The notes under the pieces are model-generated. The model was not told where the DNA came from, did no database searches, and saw only the letters and a list, made by a program, of their open reading frames with translations. A DNA stretch of 64,000 nt from the NCBI RefSeq assembly GCF_001039355.2, contig NW_019775611.1, positions 23,032-87,031 on the forward strand, written 5' to 3'. The DNA is from Lingula anatina. Its lineage: Eukaryota > Brachiopoda > Lingulata > Lingulida > Lingulidae. The position numbers and the translations under genes were made by a program. Every line of letters starts with the position of its first letter. Position 1 is the stretch's first letter. Positions 1 to 11,958 of this stretch are shown here, one piece after another.

Positions 1-159
1 GTTCACGCTAAATAGCTGTCAGCCGGGCGGACACGAAAGTTAATTACCCCTTAAAGCTTGTAGTAGGCGGGGACGGACACTTAAGGGGGATTATCTGACA
101 GTAATCTAGTGAGACTCCCCGCGGTGATAGATCGATCTAAAAGTTGTGAGAACAGAGCC
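1..159 (+). mobile_element. PIF/Harbinger-like MITE, copy M1 (cut by window edge)
   Basis: Right part of a roughly 214-bp MITE that recurs at 27842, 42879 and 58351, with a rearranged copy at 61229. Internal landmarks are the shared blocks GCTAAATAGCTGTCAG and GTGAGACTCCCC. It ends at 159 and is followed by TTA (160-162). The sequence after it (163-240) is paralogous to 23571-23640, where the same TTA is present without the element, so the insertion point is visible. The left end lies outside the window. Confidence 0.75.
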
Positions 160-940
160 TTAGATAATCTCCATGTAGGATTTACTGTCTCGTTATTCTA
201 TATCTGTGTACTGTCCGAGTGGCAAATTACAAAGCAGCTATGCTATATCCTGCCCTAGCTGCTGGGTAGGGGGCTGCCCTTATGTACCGCCCACACACAA
301 CAAACTGGTTTTCGCGAACTTTAAGGCATCCTAATCGAATTGTCCTCGAAATAAAAGCATTTTTCGACCCAATGGTCAACGCTCGATCCGTCCCTCTATT
401 CGGATTCAATGTTATGTACCATTCAAAATTAGATGTCTGGCTATTTAGACAGCCATGCTGTAACGTACATTTCAGAAGGAATAATAGGTACTAGTCAGGG
501 AATTTTGTTTAGGAGTAGTATGAAATCAGGCTGACAGTTACCATCGGTGGGTGGATTATAGGTGGATTGAGTCAGTGTAAGCTATAAGGAAGACAGAACT
601 CAAGTGAGCTTCACTGTTGACACGCTCTTTTGTAATTTATAAGCCGTAGTTGCCCAAAATGTACTGTACAGGAAGCCCGCATGTGCGCTTAACTGTTTGT
701 CATGTACACCATTTAGACATATAGAAATATTTGATACGCCTGCTTGCGTGCAAGGGCACTTGAGAAAACAAATACATGTACGGACTGTGTCCACTGCGCG
801 TCTTAGCGTAACTGCTTGTATACCCGCTTATTGAAGCAAACTTTAGTGCAAGCGCACTTTTACCTAAAAGATGAGACGAGACTGAAAATCAAAACAGACA
901 AGATTTTCAAAAACAAAGAAAATTATGTCATAAAAATGGT
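160..940. repeat. Intergenic DNA with duplicated segment x (285-510)
   Basis: Positions 163-240 match 23571-23640. Positions 285-510 match 8803-9050 in the same orientation with point differences and a small indel, so they belong to a segmental duplication around gene copies 1 and 2. I see no gene in 511-940. Short open frames here are not preserved in the paralogous segment. Confidence 0.6.
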
Positions 941-2750
941 ACCGGTACCGGTACCGGTTCAATTCAGTACAAAATCTACCCGTCATATCTGTCAGCTATG
1001 CAACGTCAACAGTTATTTGTATAATTGAAAGCCTCCTTGATAAAATCAGTTGCTTCCTCTTCGAAGAGATGTGAATATTATGCTCATCCAGGTATGCAAA
1101 TGAGTCTTTGCAATCTACCACTGTAAGATTCTAGATCACAGATAACGATCGGCATTTAAGGCCGATTTTATCTCTTAACCAGGTGTGCATCGGCTAATCA
1201 CAATGGCCTGTAAAGGAAATCAACCAGGTAAATAAATCATCTTCACTGACACAAGTGGTCAAGCAATGTGAAGTATGATATCTTCGGACAAAGTCTACCG
1301 ACTTTTACATAGAAGTCAATGCGTTCCGCCATATTGCACGGGTAGCTTTACCCCAGATGCCGGATGACCGACTGTCCCTATTGTAGTTGACCAAGAGCTC
1401 GTTAACAATAAAACCTGTTAATTATGCACCGCTGCACTTCCCATGCCAGGTAATAACAGGTTTCAAACTCGTCTTGGTGGGCTTCCATATTTTTCAATAT
1501 ATCTCATTTATTTCATGGAGTTATTTTATTGGTATTTGTAAATGACGTTAAATATCAATATTTAAACAATTGAGTTCAAACACGGTTGCGAACATTAATA
1601 ATAGTAATTGCTCTTAGGGTATCTTGAAGCATGCGTATGCCCAGGCATAATTTCTGTGGAAGAAATCGTGTTGAGGAAAACAGGAGAAAGAGCGGTATAT
1701 TAAAGAAAAAATGGGGATTGCTGTAATAAAATAGTTCGTAATCCTAATTCGTTTATGCTTTGAGGATTTGTTTCTGAAGGTTATTTCATCTGAAATATTA
1801 AATAATTTTAAAGATTCATCATTTTATAACTTGAAACGCAAGTTTTGCGGCTGTACGCAAAACTTTTTGCAAATTTGTAAGCTTTGTCAAACCCAAAAAC
1901 ATGTAGCAGATCAAGGTAAAAGAGCATTGTTTGCTACTGGTAGCATGGAAAAAATCATTACTTTAATGTGTTTAAGAAAGGCCATACGGATTTTTTTTAA
2001 AAATGTTGGGTGTAAAAAAGAGCACTACTGATAACTTAGTTCATTGTACATAACTTAGTATATTATGAAAAGCGGGAGAAACCCAATTCTTTTAAGTATG
2101 AAGCTGCAATTTTTTAATTTTGATTTAAATCCTCTCTTCGAAAAATTGTATTATAACAGCGTGTTATAAAGATCTACTCAAGAAAAAATTGCTTGGGAAA
2201 AATTGAGTACGGAATAAACTGGAGACACTTATTTTGGCTTGTCATTAAGTTTTCACGAAAATATGTCAGATAACTTTATACTGTCCTTGTAAAGATTGAA
2301 AGATAATTTTAGACAAACTTTGAGGGGGGAAATATCCACAAAGAGTAAATGGCTATTGCACCAACATCTTGTTGAAAATTTTACACTGCAATTCTATTTA
2401 AATAAGCTAAGGAACTAATTGCCAAATTAAGAATTTCATCACATAATAGGGGCATAACCAGACCTGCAAAAATTGTACGCACAGATTAAAAAAATTCCAA
2501 GCACGTGCAGCAAAATGTAGATTAACGCAAAACATGAAGGACAGCGTAATCACAACAAATGTACCACATATAGTAGCTTAATTTCCATGAATAATAAAAT
2601 CATCATTTAAGTCAAAAATATTCTCGCGATTTAATAAATATTCTAATTTACCCAGAACGGTATATTTATTTAAAAGGAGGCTAACTGAAATATAGTTTTA
2701 TTATTTGTTTGTGAAAATTGCCCATGTCACCCTATTAGTTTGGAGGTCTA
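940..2750 (+). repeat. Duplicated segment y, long copy
   Basis: This segment is paralogous to 6535-7740 in direct orientation. It begins with a short (GGTACC)n run at about 938-957. About 580 bp (near 1310-1890) is absent from the other copy, which jumps directly between the flanking sequences. The open frame at 1768-2031 does not align as protein with its paralog, so it is not called as a gene. The identity of the repeat is unknown. Confidence 0.6.
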
Positions 2751-3255
2751 AGCTGGATCAAGTCCGTGTTAAAATTCCTATGAAGCTGTGCAGGAAAAAT
2801 TCTTCCTTTGTTTCTCTAGCGCCTCAATAAACCTTAATCATAGTTAATCAACATGTTATTATCTAATTTACGTCTGTCCTGAATATTTAAATATTATTTT
2901 CTGTAGAGGCCCATAGGTAGGCCTATGCCTGGGACAGATGCATATCACCTGTTAATATTGCACAACAATTAGTATGTAAACAGGCAGCAGCCACTTGTAC
3001 GCATAGATTCCCTGTAGATATAGTGTGTATAAAACGTGAATGTTGTACATGTACATAATAAAGACACTTTTGGATCTGAGACTGAAAATGTGAGGTTGTT
3101 CTGTTATGCTTCTCTGTGCACGTAAAGTGAAAGACTGAGTCAAATCTGGAGTCATGTCGGAGCCCATATATTAGTTAGTTCGTTAATGGAAATTGATACA
3201 CTGAAATTCAGTTCAATTATTTATTAAAGTGAAAGTCATTCTGGACGGTTCACAA
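2751..3255. other. Intergenic, nothing recognised
   Basis: AT-rich sequence between duplicated segment y and the 5' flank of methyltransferase copy 1. No coding exon, RNA gene or repeat family was recognised. One TAGGCCTA octamer occurs at 2918-2925. Confidence 0.4.
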
Positions 3256-3381
3256 CAATAGGCTTAAAACACGCGATCTCAATGCCTTTTTCATCACGTC
3301 ATTTTCTTTCCAATCTATTTTCAGTTGACCGTAGAAATAAGTCAAAAAGCAGGAACGCCACAGATAAATTAAACAAACAAG
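3256..3381 (+). promoter_or_regulatory. 5' flank of methyltransferase copy 1 with UTR splice acceptor
   Basis: Shared with copies 2, 4 and 6. It contains a pyrimidine tract and AG at 3323-3324, followed by about 57 bp of leader before the start codon. In copies 2 and 6 the same acceptor is matched by a conserved donor about 180 bp upstream. Here the homology stops near 3255, so copy 1 has lost that donor and must use another upstream exon or start transcription differently. Confidence 0.5.
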
Positions 3382-4800
3382 ATGACGATGAACAAATGGA
3401 CAATTGCTGTTCTTGCCGTTATTATCATAGTTCTTTGCACTTCAATGTATATTTTTCATCCCGTTTGTGAAACGAAATTGGATCATTTATCAAAACACTT
3501 AAGTAATTCTATGAAAGAACTTCCACACAGTAACAGTTTAACCACAGAATTCATTAAACGTCTAGGAACAGGGAACATAGACTCCCTCAATGAAGATCTT
3601 TTAGAACACTTAAGAGGGAAATGGATTCTTCCTCCTTCCAAGCTGCCCTATAATCTTTCCAACCCAAAGGCAACATACTGGGATCAAATGGGGCAGTCAA
3701 AATTGGTAGACAAGATTCTGAAGCAACGTCGCAAAGGATTCTTCGTGGAATCAGGAGCATATGATGGAGAGGCTCATTCCAATTCTCTCTTCTTCGAGGT
3801 TTCTCGAGACTGGAAAGGATTGCTTGTGGAGCCAAACCCGTGGTCCTTTGAAGTTCTTTTGAACAAAGACAGGTGAGGGTAGTTTACGAGCAGAAAGGAG
3901 AGAGTCATCGCCTCTTTAGTGTAGCGGTGATGCATGTGCTTTGTTGGATTTTTTGACTTCAGTTGTCACAGTGCCTGATTCATTTTTCTTCAGGAGCACA
4001 TTAAGCGTACAGCGTTTTTTCCCATACACACATTCTTTTGTCTCGTATTGTTAAGAGAAGATGGCAGTCTCTCAGATTTAAAAAAGTGAACAGAATGTCA
4101 CAAAGTTATTATTATTATTATTGGAAATAAATTGAAGCATCAAGCTTAAAATTCGCGTCAATATGAATTTGGCATGCTGCTTTCTACGCTCATCTAAATT
4201 CTATACTTAACGACGATCAAAATGTGTATCCAAGATATAGAATGAGAGTCTTTACTGATCGACATGTTCGTTTTGCTGATCTTGAATATATTACCCGTAT
4301 CAAAAAAGTTCGTTTATTTCCTCGTCATCTGGCTAAACGTCTTATTTCAAATTCTTTCCAGGAAAACTTACGCTGTTAATACGTGCTTAGCAACGGGCCG
4401 CAGTCCCACATTGGTTGATTTTACGTTTGCTCAGGAGATAGGAGGAATACCAAAACACAGTCATGTAATTCCTAAAAGGGAACAAAACTTGATAGAAGGA
4501 AAAAGTCGCATACAGTGTTTTCCAATTCGTTCTCTCCTGGCCGCCATCGGCCGGAATCACGTAGACTACTTTACCTTGGATGTAGAGGGTGCTGAGATAG
4601 AAATCCTCAAATCGTTTCCATGGGAACACGTCACCGTTGACGTATGGACAATAGAGTACGCAGTTCACGGCGGAGGTCCTGATACGCCAAAACGTGGGAA
4701 AGCAATCAGGGAGATCTTCAAAAATACAGGACTTTACAGGGAAGGTACCATTCTAGGAGGCCAAGATATAGTGTTTGTTAGAAAGGACGTGCCACAATGA
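3382..4800 (+). CDS. FkbM-family type II membrane methyltransferase, copy 1
   Basis: Two exons, 3382-3872 and 4362-4800, with a phase-2 GT-AG intron (489 bp), encode 309 aa. Residues 6-25 form one hydrophobic segment after a short basic N-terminus, giving a signal anchor with the rest predicted to be luminal. After a linker comes the methyltransferase fold. Its SAM-binding motif I is FVESGAYDGE (121-130), the acidic ribose-binding position is in LLVEPNP (147-153), and DYFTLDVEGAEIEIL (232-246) is the hallmark FkbM motif. The match to FkbM/Methyltransf_21, a family of SAM-dependent O-methyltransferases that includes insect Star-like proteins, is by motif. The substrate is unknown. The start is ATG at 3382, although ATG 3388 is also conserved. 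Both exons are intact and no lesions are seen. A possible N-glycosylation site (NLS) is at residue 91. Confidence 0.9.
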
Positions 4801-5265
4801 ATATGTGAGCAACTGGAACTTTTAAACAATTAAAAAATCTTGCGACGTCATATTATACTAGAAAACGTGCGAGAAGACGTGAGAGGTGTATTACCTTTTA
4901 GCAATAAGGATAAAACTCGTGGAAAAAAAACACAGCCAACATACGGTCTGTTCTTAAAATGTTCTGATTCAATTAAGGAAATATATTTTATTTTACATTT
5001 GTTATTTTAATGTTGTTTCATACAAACTAGCAACTTTCTTAAAAAGATTTATCAACGTTTCTAATTAAAACATTAATTTTTTTTTATAAAATAATAGATT
5101 ATACTGATACGATACTTTAAAGGCTTCTAGCAGAATTTTCTCATACATGTAGCTCTGGGCCCGTGCATGTAACTCGAAAGCATGTCTTGGTAATTACTAT
5201 TCTTGAGCAAGTAATTTTTTTTTTCAATTCAATCAATACACATGAGCTTTTGTGTTCAAGAGAAG
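4801..5265 (+). repeat. 3' flank of copy 1, inverted paralog of the copy 7 flank
   Basis: This stretch matches the reverse complement of about 34345-34810 over its whole length, starting directly at the stop codon. It links gene copy 1 with gene copy 7 on the opposite strand. It probably includes the 3' UTR. I did not find a clear AATAAA close to the stop codon. Confidence 0.65.
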
Positions 5266-5910
5266 GTACAAAGATATACCCTTGTACATGTAGCATGGTA
5301 TCCGATATACATTAAGTCTGTAACGAACAAAGCTTCAGATCATCGAAGCTGCATAAGTTCTCATGCTTCTAATCCAAATTGGGCAATTTGAAACCCGTCT
5401 AATGCCCATGCATTGTAAAAGTGTTTCTTGTCTTGGTCACTGCATAAGTAGGTACGGGGACCCTTCGGTGTTTGCCCAAATAGCCCCAGCACCACCGTAC
5501 CACAGGATGATAAGCCACATAACGATACTTTCTGGAAGAATATAATACAAAAGCCCAATAAGTTTCATGACATTAAATATAAATTAAGTATTATATATAT
5601 TCTATTCAAGGTAAATTTAAAGCTATCTATAAATTTTAATGGAATATATGAAAGAATAATATAGAATGTTCAATTCATAACGGTCTTCTCAAAGTAAGCT
5701 TTGTCGGTGAACTAAACCAGTTTCCGACTGAATCCCCAGCCTGTAGTAAGTTTGTATAACGACTACCATATTGCATGTATTCGACTGGTTTCAACAGAGA
5801 GGGAAACCTTCACGCCTAAAAAACTAAATCAAAACGTGTGTTCAAAACGTAGTCTCATAAAAATGTAATATATGCCACTTGTAAGTCACGAATTGCTGTC
5901 TATTATAACT

Positions 5911-5913
<3 letters not shown>
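5266..5913. other. Intergenic, nothing recognised
   Basis: AT-rich sequence without a convincing exon or repeat. Short open frames on both strands at 5361-5558 overlap each other and have no supporting features. Confidence 0.35.

Positions 5914-5954
<41 letters not shown>
5914..5954. repeat. (CA)n microsatellite
   Basis: Uninterrupted CA dinucleotide run of about 41 bp. Confidence 0.97.
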
Positions 5955-5955
<1 letters not shown>

Positions 5956-6534
5956 AAAAAGTCCAAATTTTGGAGGTCGCAGACAGCACGTAGAAATTTT
6001 TAGACATGATCAACAGCCGCTGCGTGAGGTCTACGATTTCTAAAAAAAATGGAAAAAGTACGACATGTTAACTCGTTCACCTGTCGTGCAGGACACGCGA
6101 GGAAACTCTTTTTTCCCACTTCGCCTGGGTGGCTACGGTGCGTGCGATGCACGTGGTTAAGGCGCTAGATACACGTACTTATTTCTTGCTCACTCCGCAT
6201 ATCCGCACGCCCACCGTGTGGAACCAAGGAGTTATAACTCCTTGGTGGAACTAACGGGCTTCGTGCATGTTGAGCGAGAAGTGATCACTCCATACGCACG
6301 GACCGTGAGTTTACCAGTTGAATTCACAAATCTCATAGTGCATGTAAAGTTACGACCAAATCTTGTTTCGATCAACAACCCCGTCTTTGTTCACGTTTGC
6401 ACGACCTATAGCCTGCAAGAATCGTTCACTTTTCCGTTCATCTTTAAAATTTTACAAATCCCATTAGATTTTTTTAATGTGTTGGTAGTGCCACCATTTT
6501 ACTTTAGTACGTGTCTTAGAGATAAACGGTACCG
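5955..6534. other. Intergenic, nothing recognised
   Basis: No gene seen. A 166-codon open frame starts at 6218 but runs into duplicated segment y, where the paralogous copy (940 onward) does not keep it open, so it is treated as chance. Confidence 0.4.
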
Positions 6535-7740
6535 ACTCAATTCAGTACAAAAGCTACCCGTCATATCTGTCAGCTACGCAACGTCAACAGTTATTTATAG
6601 TATAACTGAAACCCTCCTTGATAAAATCAGTTGCTTCCTCATGATATTCTCTTCGAAGAGATGTGAATATTATGCTCATCCAGGTATGCAATTGAGTCTT
6701 TGCAATCTACCACTGTAAGATTCCAGATCACAGATAACGATCGGCATTTAAGGCCGATTTTATCTCTTAACCAGGTGTGCATCGGCTAATCACAAAGGTC
6801 TGTAAAGGAAATCAACCAGGTAATTAACTCATCTTCACTGTCACAAGTGGTCAAGCACTGTGAAGTATGATATCTTCGGACAAAGTCTCCTAAATACATG
6901 TAGCAGATCAAGGTAAAAGAGCATTGTTTGCTACTGGTAGCATGGAAAAAATCATTACTTGAATGTTTTTAAGAAAGGCCATACGAATGTGGGGTGTAAA
7001 AAAGACCACTACTGATAACTTAGTTCATTGTTCATAACTTAGTATATTATGAAAAGCGGGAGATACTCAATTCTTTTAAGTAAGAAGCTTCAATTTTTTA
7101 ATTTTGATTTAAATCCTCTCTTCGAAAAATTGTATTATAACAGCGTGTTATAAAGATCTACTCAAGAAAAAATTTGCTTGAGTAAAATTGAGTTCGAAAT
7201 GAACTGAAGACACTTAATTTGGCTTGTCATTAAGTTTTCACGAAAATATGTCAGATAACTTTATACTGTCCTTGAACGCGTAAAGATTGAAAGATAATTT
7301 AAAACAAACTTTGAGGGGGGGGGGGGGGGATATCCACAAAGAGTAAATGGCTACTGCACCAACATCTTGTCGAAAATTTTACACTGCAATTCTATTTAAA
7401 AAAGTTAAGGAACTAATTGCCAAATTTAGACTCTCATCACATACATGTAACACGGGCATAACCAGACCTGCAGATTTTAAAAAATTCCAAGCACGCGCAG
7501 CAAAATGTAGACTAACGCAAAACATGAAGGACAGCGTAATCACAGCAAATGAACCACATATAGTAGCTTAATTTTCATTAATAATAAAATCATCATTTAC
7601 GTCAAAAATATTATCGCTTTTTAATAAATATTCTAATTTGCCCAGAACGGTATATTTATTTAAAAGGAGGCTAATTGAAATATAGTTTAATTATTTGTTT
7701 GTGAAAATTGCCCATGTCACCCTTTTAGTTTGGAAGTCTG
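6535..7740 (+). repeat. Duplicated segment y, short copy
   Basis: Direct paralog of 940-2750. The junction near 6889 joins sequence corresponding to about 1310 and 1890 in the longer copy. A G-run at about 7316-7329 is a local expansion of a six-G run in the other copy. Confidence 0.6.
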
Positions 7741-8802
7741 ACCTCATATGAAATAAGCAACAGTATCATTCAAATGCACTGTTTCATACAACTCGGGATA
7801 ACCATAATTAGATGCTTGTTAAAGAATTGAATAGACGGGAAGTGGTTTTACACAGCTTCACGAGAATTTAGACCCCTCGGGTAAGACATCTGAATGAGTA
7901 TAAATTTTATCAGAAGCCGGAAACGTCATCTTACAGGTAGACAATGCAGCTAAGTTTGACAGCTCCGCCGGTGGCACGATTGTCGTTATCCGACCACGTA
8001 GCTCATTAACTCGCAGGCTAAGCAAAAAGGACGTTTTTTAGAGTCTAAAATTTACAAAATGAGCTTTTACTTCGTTTATTTGGATAAAGATATCGTTAGT
8101 TGGGCATGTTTTCTGAATAATATGCTCCGTTCAGGCCATTCTACCCCAAGGCTCTCGATTTCCGGCCAGCTCGCTCTTGATTTCATATACAGTATAACCC
8201 ATATCAACAATACGAAACTCTATCCATCACCGTCAATATTCGTGGGCGTTCTTCTTCAAAATTTTGCCTGGGGCGCTTCCATATTTGGAAGTCACAAGTC
8301 TAGTACATCAGAGCTTTGTCCCCCTGGAGCTCTCATATTTGGAGGTCATAAGTCTCGTACGTCACAGCTGTGCCCGCCTGGAGCTGCCTTTTCCGCCTTG
8401 CGCTGTTGTTATCTCGTGCAGACGAGACAAGAAGCAAGTGGCCAACGCGGAGTTGGAAGTTTGAACTAAGGATAGCTTGCAGTCGAAGGTCAGTACCACA
8501 ACACAAGCAACATTCTGCTTTAATACAGTAAGGATAATTAAATAAAGCAGAATTAAATCTGTTTTACGTTTCATTATGGTCTGATGACATTCAACTGCAG
8601 ATTCACTGCGGAGCAGTTCTATTTGATTGACGGAAATCTAACATGGCCGCTGTTCGTCAGAGCTGGTAAAAGCGATCGCATCACAAGATTTTTAACAAGC
8701 TAGCTTTTACTGTGCTCTGACACTCAGAGTAGGCCATTCCGACGGTATGACGAAAAACCTCTAACCAATTCTCTTCTTCCTTTTCCTGAGACACTCGACC
8801 AC
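7741..8802. repeat. Intergenic with a two-unit 54-bp tandem repeat and an inverted repeat
   Basis: At 8276-8385 two diverged units with a 54-bp period share the core ATATTTGGA and a CCTGGAG end. At 8657-8721 arms containing GTCAGAGC and GGTAAAAGC face their complements GCTTTTAC and GCTCTGAC. Nothing else is recognised. The 136-codon frame at 8059-8469 has no other support. Confidence 0.45.
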
Positions 8803-9050
8803 CCCCACACAACAACTGGTTTTTCGCGAACATTAAGGCATCCTAATCGAATTATCCTCGGCATAAAAGCATGTTTCGACCCAATGGCCAACGATCGATC
8901 CGTCCCTCTACTCGGATTCAATGTTACATACCATTCATAATTAGACACTTAAGTTCTAGACATCTGACCATTTAGACAGCCATGTTTCCCTGTATATTTC
9001 AGAAGGAATAATGGACACTAGCCAGGCAATTTTGTTTAGGGGGCAATTTT
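8803..9050 (+). repeat. Duplicated segment x, second copy
   Basis: Direct paralog of 285-510. Together with the second copy of segment y it shows that several kilobases upstream of copies 1 and 2 were duplicated and later rearranged, because the order of x and y differs between the two copies. Confidence 0.6.
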
Positions 9051-9299
9051 GTTTAGGGGTTAGGGGTTATAAATTGTTATGGTCAGAATTGGGAGAGATA
9101 AATAGTACCTACTATCGTGGCTGACTGGATTTGGTCATTTTTGGGCCACTTTGGAACACTCTCACAAATACGTAACGAAAAATAATCTTCGAGTTCTTTA
9201 ACATTGATGTATGAATCTCATGTTGACTATCAAATATTGTCATAGCTGCAAGTTTGAAAGGAGTGAGAGTGGCCCCAAACGCATTCTACATGCGGTTTT

Positions 9300-9610
9300 A
9301 AGCCCGATGTGACGTGACAATGAGTCCCCCATGATAGATAGTCCGGTTCCTATTAACTTGCACAGGTAAGTAAGCCTCGGCTTAGATTTTGACCCACCTA
9401 CGTTAGGCTAACCCTAACCAGCATAATGTAATGGAGGGTGGACTTTCTGTTACACGGGCCCTCAGTTTCCTCACATAGGCGTAACATAGCCTTAAAATGC
9501 AGAGTGTCAATGCCTTATTTAGTCACGACGTTTTCTTTCCAATCTTTTTTCAGTTGACCGTAGAAATAAGTCAAAAGCCACGGACGCCACAGATAAATTA
9601 AACAGCCAAG
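9300..9610 (+). promoter_or_regulatory. Conserved 5' region of copy 2, with 5' UTR intron 9366-9553
   Basis: The region aligns with the reverse complement of 34065-34350 upstream of copy 6. A strong donor (CACAG/GTAAGTAAG) at 9365/9366 and an acceptor (TTTTCAG/TTGACC) at 9553 bracket a 188-bp intron. The exon before it carries the conserved ATGATAGA and GGTTCCTA blocks. I infer a noncoding first exon with the promoter just upstream. A conserved block in the intron, CCTCAGTTTCCTCACA, is shared with copies 4 and 6. Confidence 0.6.
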
Positions 9611-11017
9611 ATGGCCATGAACAAATGGGCAGTTGCTGTTCTTGGTGTTATTATCCTAGTTGTTTGCATTTCATTGATTGTTTTTCGTCCCGTTTGTGAA
9701 ACGAAGGTGGATCATTTATCAAAACACTTGAGTGATTCTATAAAAGAACTTCCACACACTAACAGTTTAACCACAGAATTCATTAAACGTCTAGGAACAG
9801 GGAACGTAGACTCCCTCAATGAAGACCTTTTAGAACACTTAAGAGGGAAATGGATTCTTCCTCCTTCCAAGCTGCCCTATAATCTTTCCAACCCAAAGGC
9901 AACATACTGGGATCAAATGGGGCAGTCAAAATTGGTAGACAAGATTCTGAAGCAACGCCGCAAAGGATTTTTCGTGGAATCAGGAGCATATAATGGAGAG
10001 GCTCATTCCAATTCTCTCTTCTTTGAGATTTCACGAGACTGGGAAGGATTGCTTGTGGAGCCAAACCCGTGGTCCTTTGAAGTTCTTTTGAACAAAAACA
10101 GGTGAGGGTAGTTTACGAGCAGAAAGGAGATAGTTATCGCCTCTTTAGTGTAGCGGTGATGTATGTGCTTTGTTGGATTTTTTTACATCCAGTTGTCGCA
10201 GTGCCTGATTAATTTTTCTTCAGGAGCACATTAAGTGTACAGAGTTATTTTCCATACACACATTCTTTTGTCTTGTAGTGTTAAGAGACGATAGCAGTCT
10301 CTCAGATTAAAAGAGTGAATAGAATGTCACAAAGTTATTATTATTATTTTAAATAAATTGAAAGTTCAATCTTTAAATTCGCATTAATATGAATTTGACA
10401 TATACGCTCATCTAAATTCTATACTTAACGACGATCAAAATGTGTATTTAAGATATAGAATGAGAGTCTTTACTGATCGACATGTTCGTTTGCTGATCTT
10501 GAATATATTACACGTATCAAAGAAGTTCGTTTATTTCCTCGTCATCTGGCTAAACGTCTTATTTCAAATTCTTTCCAGGAAAACTTACGCTGTTAATACG
10601 TGCTTAGCAACGGGCCGCAGTCCCGCAATGGTTGATTTTACGTTTGCTCAGGAGATAGGAGGAATACCAAAACACAGCCATGTAATTCCTAAAAGGGAAC
10701 AAAACTTGATAGAAGGAAAAAGTCGCATACAGTGTTTTCCAATTCGTTCTCTCCTGGCCGCCGTCGGCCGGACTCACGTGGATTACTTTACCTTGGACGT
10801 AGAGGGTGCTGAGATAGAAATCCTTAAATCGTTTCCATGGGAACACGTCACAGTTGACGTATGGACTATAGAGTACGCAGTTCACGATGGAGGTCCTGAT
10901 ACGCCAAAACGTGAGAAAGCAATCAGGGAGATCTTCAAAAATACAGGACTCTACAGGAAAGGTACCATTCTAGGAGGCCAAGATATAGTGTTTGTTAGAA
11001 AGGACGTGCCACAATGA
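9611..11017 (+). CDS. FkbM-family type II membrane methyltransferase, copy 2
   Basis: Exons 9611-10101 and 10579-11017 are split by a phase-2 intron of 477 bp and encode 309 aa. The anchor helix, motif I (FVESGAYNGE, with D to N at one position relative to the other copies), LLVEPNP and DYFTLDVEGAEIEIL are all present, so an active enzyme is possible. The D-to-N change falls inside the SAM loop and could affect activity. This copy has the most complete 5' region of the + strand genes: a conserved UTR exon, donor and acceptor. Exon 2 is of the same subtype as copies 1 and 6 (PKREQNLIEG and ILGGQDI). The end of exon 1 is nearly identical to copy 4 even at silent sites, which suggests gene conversion. 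The substrate is not known. Confidence 0.9.
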
Positions 11018-11616
11018 AACAGCAATCATGATTATGTATATGTTACAAATGGAACTGTATTTCTAAATTTCCACGTGTATTTCTAAATTTCCACAATAAG
11101 AATGATAGAAAAATGTTGCTTTTGGTCCGTGCATACATAGTGATGTAGTTGTACAAGCAGCAGCTGTACATGTGTTCAGAAGTCTTTCGGTTATGCACGT
11201 AAAACTGAATTTGACTGGCACTTTATGAGTAACTATCAAAGTTAAAAGGTCTACAAACCGTGGTGTATTTGGAGGAAAACTGCACTTTCCACGTATATTC
11301 AATAGTAAATCGTATATGCGCGCATATAAGGCGTATAAATCCATTGAACTCGAGGATGACACACAAGGTGCCATTGAAGCAAATGTCGGTCAGTTTGCTG
11401 TGACAGGCAACGATAATGTAGAACAGTTGATGTACCAGTATCAGTGTGACATTTCTCCGTTTGGTAAGAGAGTGACGGTCTAGTGTAAGCACATACAAAG
11501 TTGCAGTTTTTATGAAATTTAAAGTTCTTTTGTGGGCTTACCCTTTGTCAGTGTGGTACCGGTAGGCCTATCTTCCATGCATATATCAAGGTTTGGAATA
11601 GTAAAGCTTACATTAG
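11018..11616 (+). repeat. 3' flank of copy 2, shared with copies 3 and 5
   Basis: Homologous to 18545-18950 (copy 3) and 27515-28130 (copy 5). It contains a single copy of the TTGGTCCGTGCAT unit at about 11127 that is expanded downstream of copy 3. A reading frame open at about 11227-11489 aligns between copies, but the differences fall at all codon positions and copy 5 has a stop, so I do not call it coding. One TAGGCCTA octamer is at 11563. Confidence 0.6.
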
Positions 11617-11784
11617 CAGGCCCGTAGCCAGGGGGGGTTCGGGGGGTTCGAAAGAACCGCCCCTTTTGCTGGGAAAAGGTCCACTCTGGGCAAAAATTGA
11701 ACTAGGTTTATTATGTTTTTATGGGAAAAGGTCCACTTTTTCAGAAAAAGAACCCCCCTTTTGAAATTGCTGGCTACGGGCCTG
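11617..11784. mobile_element. hAT-like MITE, 168 bp
   Basis: Terminal inverted repeats CAGGCCCGTAGCCAG and CTGGCTACGGGCCTG sit at the exact ends. They are flanked by a direct repeat CATTAG (11611-11616 and 11785-11790), a likely target-site duplication. There is no coding capacity. Confidence 0.85.
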
Positions 11785-11958
11785 CATTAGTGAATAGTGG
11801 ATGCTGATTTATAAATGATAAAATCAGAATCTTGGCTGTTTAGTGTAGCCCACTAGTATTAATGCACATGAACTTTTTTAATTTCGTAGCTTAACTTTGT
11901 AAAAATGTTATTGAGCACCAGAGAAGAATTTCATCAGCTGTGTTAAGTTATAACATAG
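11785..11958. other. Flank of copy 2, nothing recognised
   Basis: Continuation of the 3' flank between two small elements. No gene or motif is called. Confidence 0.4.

Noticed and set aside
6218-6718. 166-codon open frame
   Set aside because: It crosses into duplicated segment y and is not kept in the paralog at 940 onward. No domain or splice context.
11227-11489. Reading frame in the 3' flank of copy 2 that aligns with flanks of copies 3 and 5
   Set aside because: Differences between copies hit all codon positions with no excess of silent changes, and copy 5 has a stop and a MITE in it.
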